From: Modestobacter sp. VKM Ac-2985
GTDB taxonomy: Bacteria > Actinomycetota > Actinomycetes > Mycobacteriales > Geodermatophilaceae
Assembly (NCBI RefSeq): GCF_026967925.1
Contig: NZ_JAPVBI010000001.1
Coordinates: forward strand, 186,001-250,000
Direction of reading: 5' to 3'
DNA length: 64,000 nucleotides
Below the pieces are notes generated by a model, which did not search any database, was not told the origin of the DNA, and worked only from the letters and a program-made list of their open reading frames with translations. Below are positions 41,559 to 49,405 of the stretch, one piece after another (within the stretch, counting starts at the first letter, position 1; every line of letters starts with the position of its first letter). A program made the translations under genes and the position numbers.

Positions 41559-42071
41559 TCAGCGGCGGCTGCCGCGGTAGCGGATGACCCGGCCGCCGCC
41601 GATGCTGCGCGCGGCGGTCAGGCAGAGGGTGGCTCGGCGGTGCACCTCGCTGGGCGAGGTGTCCGGCCCGAGTTCGGCGATGCCGGCGCAGGCGGTGATG
41701 CCGGGGAGGTCGGCGCCGGTGACGACCTCGAGCAGCCGGTCGGCCGCGGTCTCGGCGTCCTGCTCGGCCGCACCCAGCAGCACGGCGAACTCCGACGGCC
41801 CGGAGCGGGCCAGCCAGTCGTCGCCGCGGACGTTCCCCGACAACGCCGCAGCCACCCGGTCGAGCTGGCCGCCCGGCAGCGGCCAGCCGGTGTCCCGCCG
41901 GAGCAGGCCGACCAGCACGAGCGTCACCGGGGAGAGGCCGGGCGCTGCCGCATGGTCGGCCATCCGGCCGAGCAGGGTGGCTCGGGTGGGCAGCAGGGTG
42001 ACGGCGGCGGTGGCCGGGAGGTCGGGCGGTGACTCGACCTCGTCGGCGACCGGGGTTGCGGCGATCGGCAT
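41559..42071 (-). CDS. Stand-alone degenerate GGDEF-like protein
   Basis: A 170-residue soluble protein consisting of a shortened GGDEF-type fold. The signature site reads RGDDWLARSGPSEFAVLLG at about residue 83-101, nearly identical to RGDDWLARSGASEFAVLVSG in the phosphodiesterase at 29580-32279, and lacks the catalytic GGDEF. No sensor, membrane or EAL part is present. It cannot make c-di-GMP; a GTP- or c-di-GMP-binding or protein-binding role is likely. It lies between the two paralogous Pro-rich membrane proteins. Confidence 0.72.
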   Translation of the reverse strand: MPIAATPVADEVESPPDLPATAAVTLLPTRATLLGRMADHAAAPGLSPVTLVLVGLLRRDTGWPLPGGQLDRVAAALSGNVRGDDWLARSGPSEFAVLLGAAEQDAETAADRLLEVVTGADLPGITACAGIAELGPDTSPSEVHRRATLCLTAARSIGGGRVIRYRGSRR

Positions 42072-42179
42072 GGCGGGGATGTCGTCGTCCTGGAGGCTCG
42101 GGTTGAGGCCAGCGACCGCCAGGCTGCCCCGTTGGAGGGAGCGGTCGCTGCTCGCCGGTCCGGTCGACCCGGCAATGGC

Positions 42180-43115
42180 TCAGGGGGCGACGAGGGAGCC
42201 GTCCCCCTCGGTGACGGCGCTGGCGGCTGCGCCCGCCGCCGAGGAGGGCGCGGTGGCGGTCCCGCTCGGTGCCGGACCGGAGGGCAGCGGCGCGACCGCC
42301 GTCTCCAGCGCGCCCGAGGACGACGACGGGGTCGGGCTGGGCTGCGGCGAGGACGGCGGCGGGTCAGGGGTCGGGGCGACCTCGCGCGACTGCTCGTCGG
42401 CCGTCGGGGCGTCCGAGGTCTCCGGGGCGCTGGTCCCGGGGGTGCTGACACCGGTCGGCGTCGCACCGACGGGCACGGGTGCTGCCGGGCCGGGCCCGGC
42501 CGGCGTCGGCTCCGTCGGTGCGGCCTCGACCTCGGTCCCGGCCTCGGCCGGCTGACCGGCCGACGGGCTGTCCGCGGGGGAGCCAGGCGCGGGACCGGTG
42601 GTCGGGGCACCGGCGGTGCCGGGTGCGGAGCGGTCCGCCCGGGCGGTCGGGCCGGCCGGTGGTGGGCGCTCGGGCAGCGCCGTCTCCGGGGCGGGACGGC
42701 CCGCGGCGGGGGAGGCGCGGGTCGGGCTGGGCGATGCGGCGCCGGTCAGCGCTGCCCGCGTGTCCTCGGCCTGGTCGGGGTGGGCGGCGATCTCGGCGGC
42801 GACGGCGTCGTGCAGGCCCAGGGTGCTGGTGGACCGGGCGAGCACCGGGGTCGCGGTGATGAGCAGCAGGGTCGCGCCGGCGAGCACCCGCTGCGGGGTG
42901 CGACTGCGGCGGCGGCGGCGCGCGTCCGGGTGCGAGCTCGGCGCCTCGTCCGCCGCGTGGCGTCGTCGCACGGGCAGCGGCGGAGAGGTCGGGAGCGGGG
43001 GCAAGGACGGCTGCGCGAGGACCCCGCGGTGTCGGCCGGTCTCGGCAGGGGCCGAGGGTGCCTGGACCTGGCGGTGGCGGCCCGACGTCTCTGGGCCAGG
43101 TCGATCGGTGTGCAC
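42180..43115 (-). CDS. Pro/Ser/Ala-rich membrane protein, PVLARS family paralogue
   Basis: A 311-residue protein with a basic N-terminus, one hydrophobic segment near residues 77-91 (VLAGATLLLITATPVLARSTSTLG), the module TPVLARSTSTLGLHDAVAAEIAAHPDQ and a long low-complexity Pro/Ala/Ser/Thr tail. This module closely resembles APVLARSSSSLGFSDPLSAQLAANPDQ in the neighbour at 39909-41345. GTG 43115; weak RBS. No enzymatic motif. It is probably a single-pass wall- or surface-associated protein of the polysaccharide locus. Confidence 0.66.
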   Translation of the reverse strand: MHTDRPGPETSGRHRQVQAPSAPAETGRHRGVLAQPSLPPLPTSPPLPVRRRHAADEAPSSHPDARRRRRSRTPQRVLAGATLLLITATPVLARSTSTLGLHDAVAAEIAAHPDQAEDTRAALTGAASPSPTRASPAAGRPAPETALPERPPPAGPTARADRSAPGTAGAPTTGPAPGSPADSPSAGQPAEAGTEVEAAPTEPTPAGPGPAAPVPVGATPTGVSTPGTSAPETSDAPTADEQSREVAPTPDPPPSSPQPSPTPSSSSGALETAVAPLPSGPAPSGTATAPSSAAGAAASAVTEGDGSLVAP

Positions 43116-43662
43116 GGTCCTGCGTTCCCCTCTCGCGCCGGCCAGGAGCCGACGACGGGAAGGTAGTTGTCGTAGCAGCGTGTGCCTAGATGACTACGGC
43201 GTGTCGGTGTCGACACGCTGTATCGCTCATCCCGGGTCTCGAGTCGAACCCGCGATGAGCGTGCGCTGACGATGGGCACGAGACGCGCTGGACCCCGTGG
43301 CCGCGGACGCTCCGGCCGGGACGGCTGCAGAGGCGCCAAGGCCCTGTGCCTGGTCGGGAACTGGGTCCCCTTGTGTGGCGGAGACCGCCGCGTGACCCAT
43401 TTCACGTGCAAGTGCACAGGTGAACGGGAGATGCCATGCGGGGGTGTTGATTGCAGTGAGTATTGGCTAGATGACTAGGCGTACCCGATGAATGATCTGG
43501 CGACGCGGATTGGTCGGACGCCAATTCTCTCGGGGTGCCGCGTTCACGACAGTTTCGTTACGGTCACCTCTGCCGGTCGGACAGCGCAGTCATCGGTCCG
43601 TCTCAGACATGGCTACCAGGTCACGCCCCCTCCACGGCGTAGGCCGCCCGGGGGTGCACTGC
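43116..43662. promoter_or_regulatory. 547-nt divergent control region of the polysaccharide locus
   Basis: It separates the Pro-rich membrane protein (minus) from the sugar transferase (plus) and is less GC-rich than the genes. Two copies of CTAGATGACTA (43186-43196 and 43467-43477) are each followed by a GGCGT within a base. Other dyads: GCGTGTC ... GACACGC (43199-43218) containing GTGTCGACAC; a hairpin CGCTCATC ... GATGAGCG (43224-43261); TTCAC ... GTGAA (43401-43424). Together these indicate a regulated bidirectional promoter. No coding feature supported here. Confidence 0.5.
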
Positions 43663-45201
43663 ATGAGCATGATCGACGAGCGCAACAGCGCCGTCCGTAC
43701 TCGACGCCGCTCGGCGTCGAAGCACCGGTCGCAGGACCCCCGGCGCCGGACGTTCGCACTGTCCCGGCTGCGCGGTGAGGGCACCCTGGCCCGCCGGGCC
43801 TGGCGGGCCGAGTACGTGCAGCGCATCGCGATCGGCGACACGGTCGCAGCCGGGCTCGCCGCGGGTGTCGGCTACCTGACCCGGTTCGGGCCCGAGGGGA
43901 TGGCCTTCAACTCGCAGCCCTCACTCTGGATGGCTGCGATCCTCCCGGTGGCCTGGGTGGGCCTCATGCTCGTCAGCCGCAGCTACGAGGAGCGCTTCCT
44001 CTGGGTGGGCCCGGAGGAGTTCCGCCGGGTCTTCTCCGCCGCGATCCTGCTGCTGGCCCTCGTCGGCACGGTCTCCTGGGCCTTCAAGCTCGAGCTCGCC
44101 CGGGGCTTCATCGTGGTCGCCCTGCCCCTGGCCACCGGCCTGTCGCTGCTGCAGCGCTACGCGCAGCGGCAGTGGCTGCACCGCCGTCGCGGTGAAGGGC
44201 GTTTCCTGCAGACGGCGATCATCGTCGGTCACCGCAGCGGGGTCACCGCGCTGCACGCGCAGATCGACCGCGAGGCCTATCACGGCTACCGGGTGATCGG
44301 CTGCTGCCTCCCGGCTGCCCCGCAGGGCGAGTCCCCGGAGGCCTTCGACGGACTGCCGGTGCTCGGCACCCTCGAGGAGGTGGTCGACGTCGTCCATGCG
44401 TACGAGGTCGACACCGTCGCGGTGCTGCCCTCCCCGGAGCTGGACGGGCCGGCCCTGCGCCGGCTGGGCTGGGACCTGGAGAAGACCCGCGCCGAGCTGT
44501 TGCTGGCTCCTGCGGTCACCGAGATCGCCGGCCCTCGGGTGCGCATCCGTCCGGTGTGCGGGCTGCCGCTGCTGCACGTGGAGCGCCCCGAGCTGCGCGG
44601 CGTCCGTCGGCTCACCAAGGAGTCCTTCGACCGGGTCTCCGCCACGCTGGGGATCCTGGTCATCCTGCCGGTGCTCCTCACCCTGGCCCTGGCCGTCGGG
44701 CTCACCAGCCGCGGCGGGGTCTTCTACCGGCAGGAGCGCGTCGGCCGGGACGGGCAGACCTTCGGGATGCTGAAGTTCCGCACCATGGTCTCCGGCGCCG
44801 ACCGGATGGTGCCCGACCTGGCCGCGCAGAGCGACGGCAACGGCGTGCTGTTCAAGATGAAGGGCGATCCGCGGGTCACCCCGGTCGGCCGGGTGCTGCG
44901 CCGCTACTCCCTGGACGAGCTGCCGCAGCTGCTCAACGTGCTGCGCGGTGAGATGTCCCTGGTCGGCCCCCGCCCGCCGCTGCCCACCGAGGTCGAGCGC
45001 TACGGCTTCGACATGCACCGCCGCTTCCTGGTCAAGCCCGGGATCACCGGGCTGTGGCAGGTCAGCGGACGCTCCGACCTCTCCTGGGACGACTCGGTGC
45101 GCATCGACGTCCGGTACGTGGAGAACTGGTCGCTGGCCTTCGACTTCATGATCCTGTGGAAGACCGTGGGTGCCGTCTTCCGCGGCTCCGGCGCCTACTG
45201 A
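43663..45201 (+). CDS. Undecaprenyl-phosphate sugar phosphotransferase (initiating glycosyltransferase, WbaP/WcaJ type)
   Basis: A 512-residue polyisoprenyl-phosphate hexose-1-phosphate transferase. The N-terminal half has about five membrane helices and a CoA-binding-like domain (QTAIIVGHRSGVTALHAQI); the C-terminal catalytic half has FYRQERVGRDGQTFGMLKFRTM, RRYSLDELPQLLNVLRGEMSLVGPRPPLP and KPGITGLWQVSGRSDLSWD. It attaches the first sugar phosphate to undecaprenyl phosphate to start repeat-unit synthesis. Start ATG 43663 (a second in-frame ATG is six bases on). A perfect terminator hairpin follows the gene. Confidence 0.93.
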   Translation: MSMIDERNSAVRTRRRSASKHRSQDPRRRTFALSRLRGEGTLARRAWRAEYVQRIAIGDTVAAGLAAGVGYLTRFGPEGMAFNSQPSLWMAAILPVAWVGLMLVSRSYEERFLWVGPEEFRRVFSAAILLLALVGTVSWAFKLELARGFIVVALPLATGLSLLQRYAQRQWLHRRRGEGRFLQTAIIVGHRSGVTALHAQIDREAYHGYRVIGCCLPAAPQGESPEAFDGLPVLGTLEEVVDVVHAYEVDTVAVLPSPELDGPALRRLGWDLEKTRAELLLAPAVTEIAGPRVRIRPVCGLPLLHVERPELRGVRRLTKESFDRVSATLGILVILPVLLTLALAVGLTSRGGVFYRQERVGRDGQTFGMLKFRTMVSGADRMVPDLAAQSDGNGVLFKMKGDPRVTPVGRVLRRYSLDELPQLLNVLRGEMSLVGPRPPLPTEVERYGFDMHRRFLVKPGITGLWQVSGRSDLSWDDSVRIDVRYVENWSLAFDFMILWKTVGAVFRGSGAY

Positions 45202-45243
45202 CGCAACCGGCGGGCGCTCGTCGCCTCTGCCACGGGACCACCC

Positions 45244-45272
45244 CTGCCGCTCCGGCCTGGCCGGAGCGGCAG
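45244..45272 (+). terminator. Terminator hairpin after the sugar transferase
   Basis: CTGCCGCTCCGGCC (45244-45257) pairs perfectly with GGCCGGAGCGGCAG (45259-45272), 14 bp with only one base between, so the apex opens. It lies 43 nt after the transferase stop. Confidence 0.72.
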
Positions 45273-45380
45273 GCTCGCGTCCACCGCCGCGTTGCGGGCT
45301 CGCGTCCACCGCCCGCGCCGCAGGCCAGGGCGCCCGCCGCCGTCGAGTGCCCGCACCGGCCGAGCGTGCACTGATGACAG

Positions 45381-45412
45381 CGACCCTCTCGGGCGGTCGC
45401 CCGAGAGGGTCG
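45381..45412. terminator. Second hairpin before the convergent tyrosinase genes
   Basis: CGACCCTCTCGGGCG (45381-45395) is complementary to 45398-45412, a 15-bp stem with two bases between. It lies 31 nt from the end of the cofactor gene (minus strand), so it probably serves the opposing transcript. A direct repeat GGCTCGCGTCCACCGC occurs between the two hairpins. Confidence 0.72.
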
Positions 45413-45443
45413 TTGAGGTCGGTGGCGTCCGGTCAGGACGCCG

Positions 45444-45767
45444 CTAGATGATCAGCAGCCCGGCGTCCTCGGCCTGGATGACGGCCTCGATGAGCTTGCG
45501 CGGCGACTTGTACGTCCCGAAGGGGAGCAGGTGCGTGGCGTACCCGTCGAGCATCCGCTCGAGATGGACCCCGTGCCGGCCGTTGATCACGGCGTGGGCG
45601 CTCTTCCCGACCTTCTGGATCACGACCGCGCGCCCCCGGGCCGAGAAGCGTTCCTCGCCTGCGGCGGCAGCGGTCGGCATGTCGTCGAACGGCGGGATGC
45701 CGGTCACGGCCACCGCCGTGCCGACCGCGGCCACGGAGGCCCCCACCATGAACTGTCTGCGGTCCAT
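45444..45767 (-). CDS. Tyrosinase cofactor (MelC1-like) with Tat signal
   Basis: A 107-residue protein starting MDRRQFMVGASVAAVGT, a twin-arginine-type signal. The C-terminal part (GRAVVIQKVGKSAHAVINGRHGVHLERMLDGYATHLLPFGTYKSP) resembles the Streptomyces MelC1 caddie protein, which delivers copper and takes tyrosinase out via Tat by piggyback. It starts 13 nt after the tyrosinase stop, with AGGAGG between. The order is tyrosinase then cofactor, opposite to the Streptomyces melC1-melC2 order. The gene ends with TAG, showing that UAG still terminates ordinary genes here. Confidence 0.88.
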   Translation of the reverse strand: MDRRQFMVGASVAAVGTAVAVTGIPPFDDMPTAAAAGEERFSARGRAVVIQKVGKSAHAVINGRHGVHLERMLDGYATHLLPFGTYKSPRKLIEAVIQAEDAGLLII

Positions 45768-45780
45768 GAGCCCGGTCCTC

Positions 45781-46665
45781 CTAGACGTAGCGGTAGGTGA
45801 GTCGGTTGATGTCCAGGACGTCGGCCGGCGTCCGCGGCACGACCAGGCCCTGCATCGTGTCGTTGAGGTTGTGGCCCGTCGGGCCACCGGACACCGGCTG
45901 GTAGTTGGTGATGCCGCGCATCCCCTGCCAGACCCACCAGAGCCGGTCCACGTTGCAGTGGGTCAGCCAGAAGACCGGGTCGTTCGGCGAGGTGCCGGCG
46001 AGCATGTCGCCGCCCACCCACCGGTGCACCAGGTTGTGCATGCGGGGGCCTCCGGACCAGCCCTCCATCCGGTTGCGGAACGTCGCGACGCTGGCGTCCC
46101 AGGGGGACCGGTCGTAGGTGGAGTAGCGGTCGATGGCGTCGGTGACCTGTGACGGGGGCGGCAGCCCGCGTGAGCCGCGGGGGTCGCGGCCGAGGAGCCG
46201 GATCAGGCCAGGAGTGGGACGCGGGACGACGGCGCCGGTGCTGTTGTTCACGATGAGCGCCACCCAGTGCGCGAACGGGCCGTTGAGCACCCGGTTGCCC
46301 CGGGCCGGGTCGCCGTCGCCGCCGATGCCCCCGGCGGTCCACAGCCGCGAGCGTCGCGGGTCGCCGCCGTTGAGGCGTGCCTCGTCCTGCCACCGCCAGT
46401 AGGGCATGCCCTCGATCGACGGGTCGACGGCCTGCAGGGCGTTCTCCATGTCGAGCAGGGTCGCCCGGTGCCACGGGAGGAAGGCGGGTGCGCGATGGGC
46501 CGCGTTGCGGGTGGAGCCCGCGGGCGTCGCGATGCTCATCGCCTCGACGTGCTTGCGGATGAAGTGGTCGTAGGTGCCGTTCGCCTTCAGCACGTTGAAC
46601 GCGGAGGTGAGTCGCTGCACCTCACCTGCGGACAAGCTCAGGATGTTCCGTCTCGTCCCTGTCAT
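45781..46665 (-). CDS. Tyrosinase (type-3 copper monooxygenase)
   Basis: A 294-residue tyrosinase. CuA histidines are at residues 39, 57 and 66 (FIRKHVEAM, NAAHRAP, LPWHRATLLDME); the CuB site is MHNLVHRWVGG and NDPVFWLTHCNVDRLWWVWQ. The enzyme oxidises monophenols to quinones and so makes melanin. It has no signal peptide of its own, consistent with piggyback export by the cofactor protein. ATG 46665 chosen by homology to MTGTRRNIL-type starts. Stop is TAG. The pair sits inside a polysaccharide locus, so melanin may be deposited in or on the matrix. Confidence 0.92.
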   Translation of the reverse strand: MTGTRRNILSLSAGEVQRLTSAFNVLKANGTYDHFIRKHVEAMSIATPAGSTRNAAHRAPAFLPWHRATLLDMENALQAVDPSIEGMPYWRWQDEARLNGGDPRRSRLWTAGGIGGDGDPARGNRVLNGPFAHWVALIVNNSTGAVVPRPTPGLIRLLGRDPRGSRGLPPPSQVTDAIDRYSTYDRSPWDASVATFRNRMEGWSGGPRMHNLVHRWVGGDMLAGTSPNDPVFWLTHCNVDRLWWVWQGMRGITNYQPVSGGPTGHNLNDTMQGLVVPRTPADVLDINRLTYRYV

Positions 46666-47071
46666 CAGGAACACGCCCTTTCCACGGTGCCTCGCACGAG
46701 ATCCTGAGTCGTCGACCGATCCCTGGTCTCGGGTGTCGGCCGGACTCGCTGACGAGACGGTGGCCCGAATGGCGACGAAGGGCGTGGTGCGAGCATGCGC
46801 GCCCCTTCGACAACGGTTGACGGCAACACAGCAGAGTGCAATTCGACCGCCATTGATCCGCACGGGGAGTGCGAACTGGGTGGTCGACCACTCGTCAAGT
46901 CGTCGACACCATAGCCACACATGTACGTGCTAAGGACGAGGGCCGGCGTGCACTTCTTTCCGTGATCACGGAGTCACGATGCGCATTTCCCGCTGTCACT
47001 CAATGCGCACATCGGATGACGCATTGGTGGTGCGTCGCCGGGCCCGGGCCCGTCTCCGGGGGCCGGCAGAC
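46666..47071. other. 406-nt gap between tyrosinase and the GT4 gene
   Basis: It is the tyrosinase promoter region and the 3' end of the next minus-strand gene. A 12-nt palindrome GTGGTCGACCAC lies at 46880-46891, about 215 nt upstream of the tyrosinase start. Near the distal end TGCGCATT (46980-46987) and AATGCGCA (47002-47009) form an 8-bp dyad, 65 nt past the glycosyltransferase stop, possibly its terminator. No gene supported. Confidence 0.5.
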
Positions 47072-48124
47072 TCAGTCGGTCTGCGTGGTGCCCGGGCCGG
47101 ACGGACGGCGGTCGGCGAGCGCGGCGAGCCACAGGTCCTCGACCCGGGGGAACACCGCCTCGGCGCTGAAGCGCTCCTCGAACGCCTGCAGGGCCGACGC
47201 GGCCAGCTGCGACCGGCGCTCCGGGTCGCTGAGGACCGACTGCAGGGCGGCCCGGAACGCCTCGGCGTCCCCGGGCGGGACGACGATGCCGTGCTCGTCT
47301 GCGAGCACCGCGGCGATGCCCCCCACGTCGGTGGAGATCACGCAGTTGCCACGGGCCATGGCCTCCAGGATGAACATCGGCATGGCCTCGTCCCGGGAGG
47401 GCAGCACCGCGATGCGGGAGCGGTCCAGCAGCGCCATGAGCTCCTCGTGCGCCAGCGAGCCGGCCATCGTGAGCCCGCCGATGCCCGGACGCACGAGGTC
47501 GGCGTCCTGGACCGGCCCGGCCACGACGAGCTGCCAGCCCGGGGCGTCGATCCGGGACCACGCCTCCTGCAGGACGTCGATCCCCTTGCGGTGCGACACG
47601 ACGCCGCCGAAGACCACCAGGTCCTCCTTGGCCGTGGGCGCGCTGGAGGGGATCGCGTTGGGGATCAGCACCACCCGCTCGGCCGGCACGAAGCGGGCCG
47701 CCACCTCCGAGGACTCGGTCGACAGGCTGATCACCCGGTCCGCGCCGCGCAGCGCCCAGCCGGTCAGCCGCGGGTGTGCGGCGGCGAAGGCGGCGAAGGA
47801 GCTGCCGTGCAGGTGCGCCACCGTGGCGATCCCGCGCGCGTGCGCCACCCGCATCAGCGCACCCTCGCGGAGGAACGAGCCGCGCTCGGACACGTGTGCC
47901 ACCACGACCGAGGTCCGCCGGGGCAGCCGCAGCACCCGGGCCAGCGCGCCGGTCGCCTTCACCAGGGCCGCCCGCACGTCGTGCGGGTTCCCCCGGGAGG
48001 TGATCACCGCGACGTCGACCCGCGGGAACGGCCAGGCCAGGTAGCCGTTCATGACCTGCGTCATCCCGCCGGGGATGTCGCCCACGCGGCCCAGGTGGTG
48101 CACCGTCGGTCGGGACGTCACCAC
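47072..48124 (-). CDS. Glycosyltransferase family 4
   Basis: A 350-residue GT-B glycosyltransferase. The N-terminal part has TVHHLGRVGDIPGGMTQVMNGYL, an HLHGSSFAAF segment (acceptor side) and SEVAARFVPAERVVLIPNAIP. The C-terminal nucleotide-sugar domain shows VVFGGVVSHRKGIDVLQEAW, AVLPSRDEAMPMFILEAMARGNCVISTDVGG with the E-x7-E signature. It builds the repeat unit. Start GTG 48124 (48121 is also possible) immediately after the pyruvyl-transferase stop. Acceptor and sugar unknown. Confidence 0.88.
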   Translation of the reverse strand: MVTSRPTVHHLGRVGDIPGGMTQVMNGYLAWPFPRVDVAVITSRGNPHDVRAALVKATGALARVLRLPRRTSVVVAHVSERGSFLREGALMRVAHARGIATVAHLHGSSFAAFAAAHPRLTGWALRGADRVISLSTESSEVAARFVPAERVVLIPNAIPSSAPTAKEDLVVFGGVVSHRKGIDVLQEAWSRIDAPGWQLVVAGPVQDADLVRPGIGGLTMAGSLAHEELMALLDRSRIAVLPSRDEAMPMFILEAMARGNCVISTDVGGIAAVLADEHGIVVPPGDAEAFRAALQSVLSDPERRSQLAASALQAFEERFSAEAVFPRVEDLWLAALADRRPSGPGTTQTD

Positions 48125-48126
48125 GG

Positions 48127-49248
48127 TCAGCTCGCGACCGGCTCGGTGGTGGCCGGAGGGGCCGGGGGACGCCCGGACAGCACCTGCCGGATGTCGTCCC
48201 GGTGCCCGCGCAGCCGCCGGCGCGCGTCCAGGAGGGCGCCGAACAGCTCGGCCCGCCGTCCGGCGAGGGCCTCCAACCGGGCCACCAGCTCGTCGGCGGA
48301 GGCGATCGCCGCCGACACGGTCACCCCCGAGATGCCGATGGTGGTGAAGTGCCGGTCCACCTTGTCGGAGCTCTCGACCGGTGAGCCGACCGGCACCGCG
48401 CCCTCGGTGAAGGCGGCGATGACCACGTGCAGCCGGTCCGACAGGACGATCGCGGTGCGGCAGTAGAGCTCGCGCAGTCGGCGCTCCTGCTCGTCGTGGC
48501 CGGTGGGGCCGACCCAACCGAGCACCTGGCCGCCCAGGTCCGCCGCCAGCCGGCGGGTGCGTTCCTCGTCCGTCCACACCTGCGTGACGGCCCAGATCTC
48601 CAGCTCGTGCGCGGCGGCGTACGCCCGGACGCCGTCCAGCCAGGCCTGGCTGGGGTAGGGGCGAGCCGGGTCCTCGCCCCGCATGGAGACGACGAGCGCG
48701 TTCCGCTCGGGAGCGGGGGAGGCGAACCTCGCGACGGCGGCGTCGTCGGCCCCCTCGCCGAAGGCCAGGTCGGGCATCACCGCGCCGGTGCCCATGTACC
48801 GGCCGGTCGCGTCGTCGCGCCACAGCGTCCGGTCCGACAGTGCGATCGACGGGCGCATCAGGGCGCGGGGCACGGCCGCGTAGTTGCGCGTGCCGACCCC
48901 GGCCCGCACCGCCGCGCCGCCGCGCAGCTTCAGCGCCACCAGGAGGGGCAGCAGGGAGAGGTGCTCCTTCATGCCCACGAGGGTCAGCTGGATCTCCCCG
49001 GGCTTGAAGACGTAGGCCGCCTCGCCGCGCACGGCCGAGGCCAGCGCCACCCGGTACCAGGTCCGCAGCGACCGGTAGACGTGGTCTCCCGGCCGCAGCC
49101 CGAGGCCCTCGTCGTAGCCGGCGGGGGAGCCGCCCACGTAGACGTGCAGCTCGCCCACGGGCCGCACCCAGTCGAGGAGCTGACGGCGCAGGATGATGTC
49201 TCCCACGTTCTCGTACTGGCCGCGGCCGATCGCGAACACCTTCGTCAT
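48127..49248 (-). CDS. Polysaccharide pyruvyl transferase, first copy
   Basis: A 373-residue member of the polysaccharide pyruvyl transferase (CsaB-like) family. It begins MTKVFAIGRGQYENVGDIILRRQLL with the G-N-x-GD-like motif, and has RTAIVLSDRLHVVIAAFTEGAVPVG near residue 280 with the R-x-H signature. Such enzymes add ketal-linked pyruvate from phosphoenolpyruvate to polysaccharide sugars, introducing negative charge. ATG 49248. Followed closely by a GT4 gene. A second member is at 56234. Confidence 0.9.
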   Translation of the reverse strand: MTKVFAIGRGQYENVGDIILRRQLLDWVRPVGELHVYVGGSPAGYDEGLGLRPGDHVYRSLRTWYRVALASAVRGEAAYVFKPGEIQLTLVGMKEHLSLLPLLVALKLRGGAAVRAGVGTRNYAAVPRALMRPSIALSDRTLWRDDATGRYMGTGAVMPDLAFGEGADDAAVARFASPAPERNALVVSMRGEDPARPYPSQAWLDGVRAYAAAHELEIWAVTQVWTDEERTRRLAADLGGQVLGWVGPTGHDEQERRLRELYCRTAIVLSDRLHVVIAAFTEGAVPVGSPVESSDKVDRHFTTIGISGVTVSAAIASADELVARLEALAGRRAELFGALLDARRRLRGHRDDIRQVLSGRPPAPPATTEPVAS

Positions 49249-49405
49249 GCGGGCGCCTTTCGGGACGGTGGCGGCGGGGGCGGTGGCGTCGACGGCACCT
49301 CGGGACTCGCAGGTCCGCGGGTCACCTCGACGGCACCCTGGGACGCGCCGGTCCGGCGGCTCACGGAGCCGCAGAACCGTAACGCACCGTGCACGGCCGG
49401 GGCGC

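Noticed and set aside
43224..43261. tRNA-like T-arm / attachment site
   Set aside because: The loop is 10 nt and no acceptor or anticodon stem is present; better explained as a regulatory hairpin.
43272..43478. Cys-rich 68-residue ORF in the divergent control region
   Set aside because: No ribosome site, no similarity that I recognise, lower GC composition of a promoter region, and it ends on the repeated CTAGATGACTA motif.
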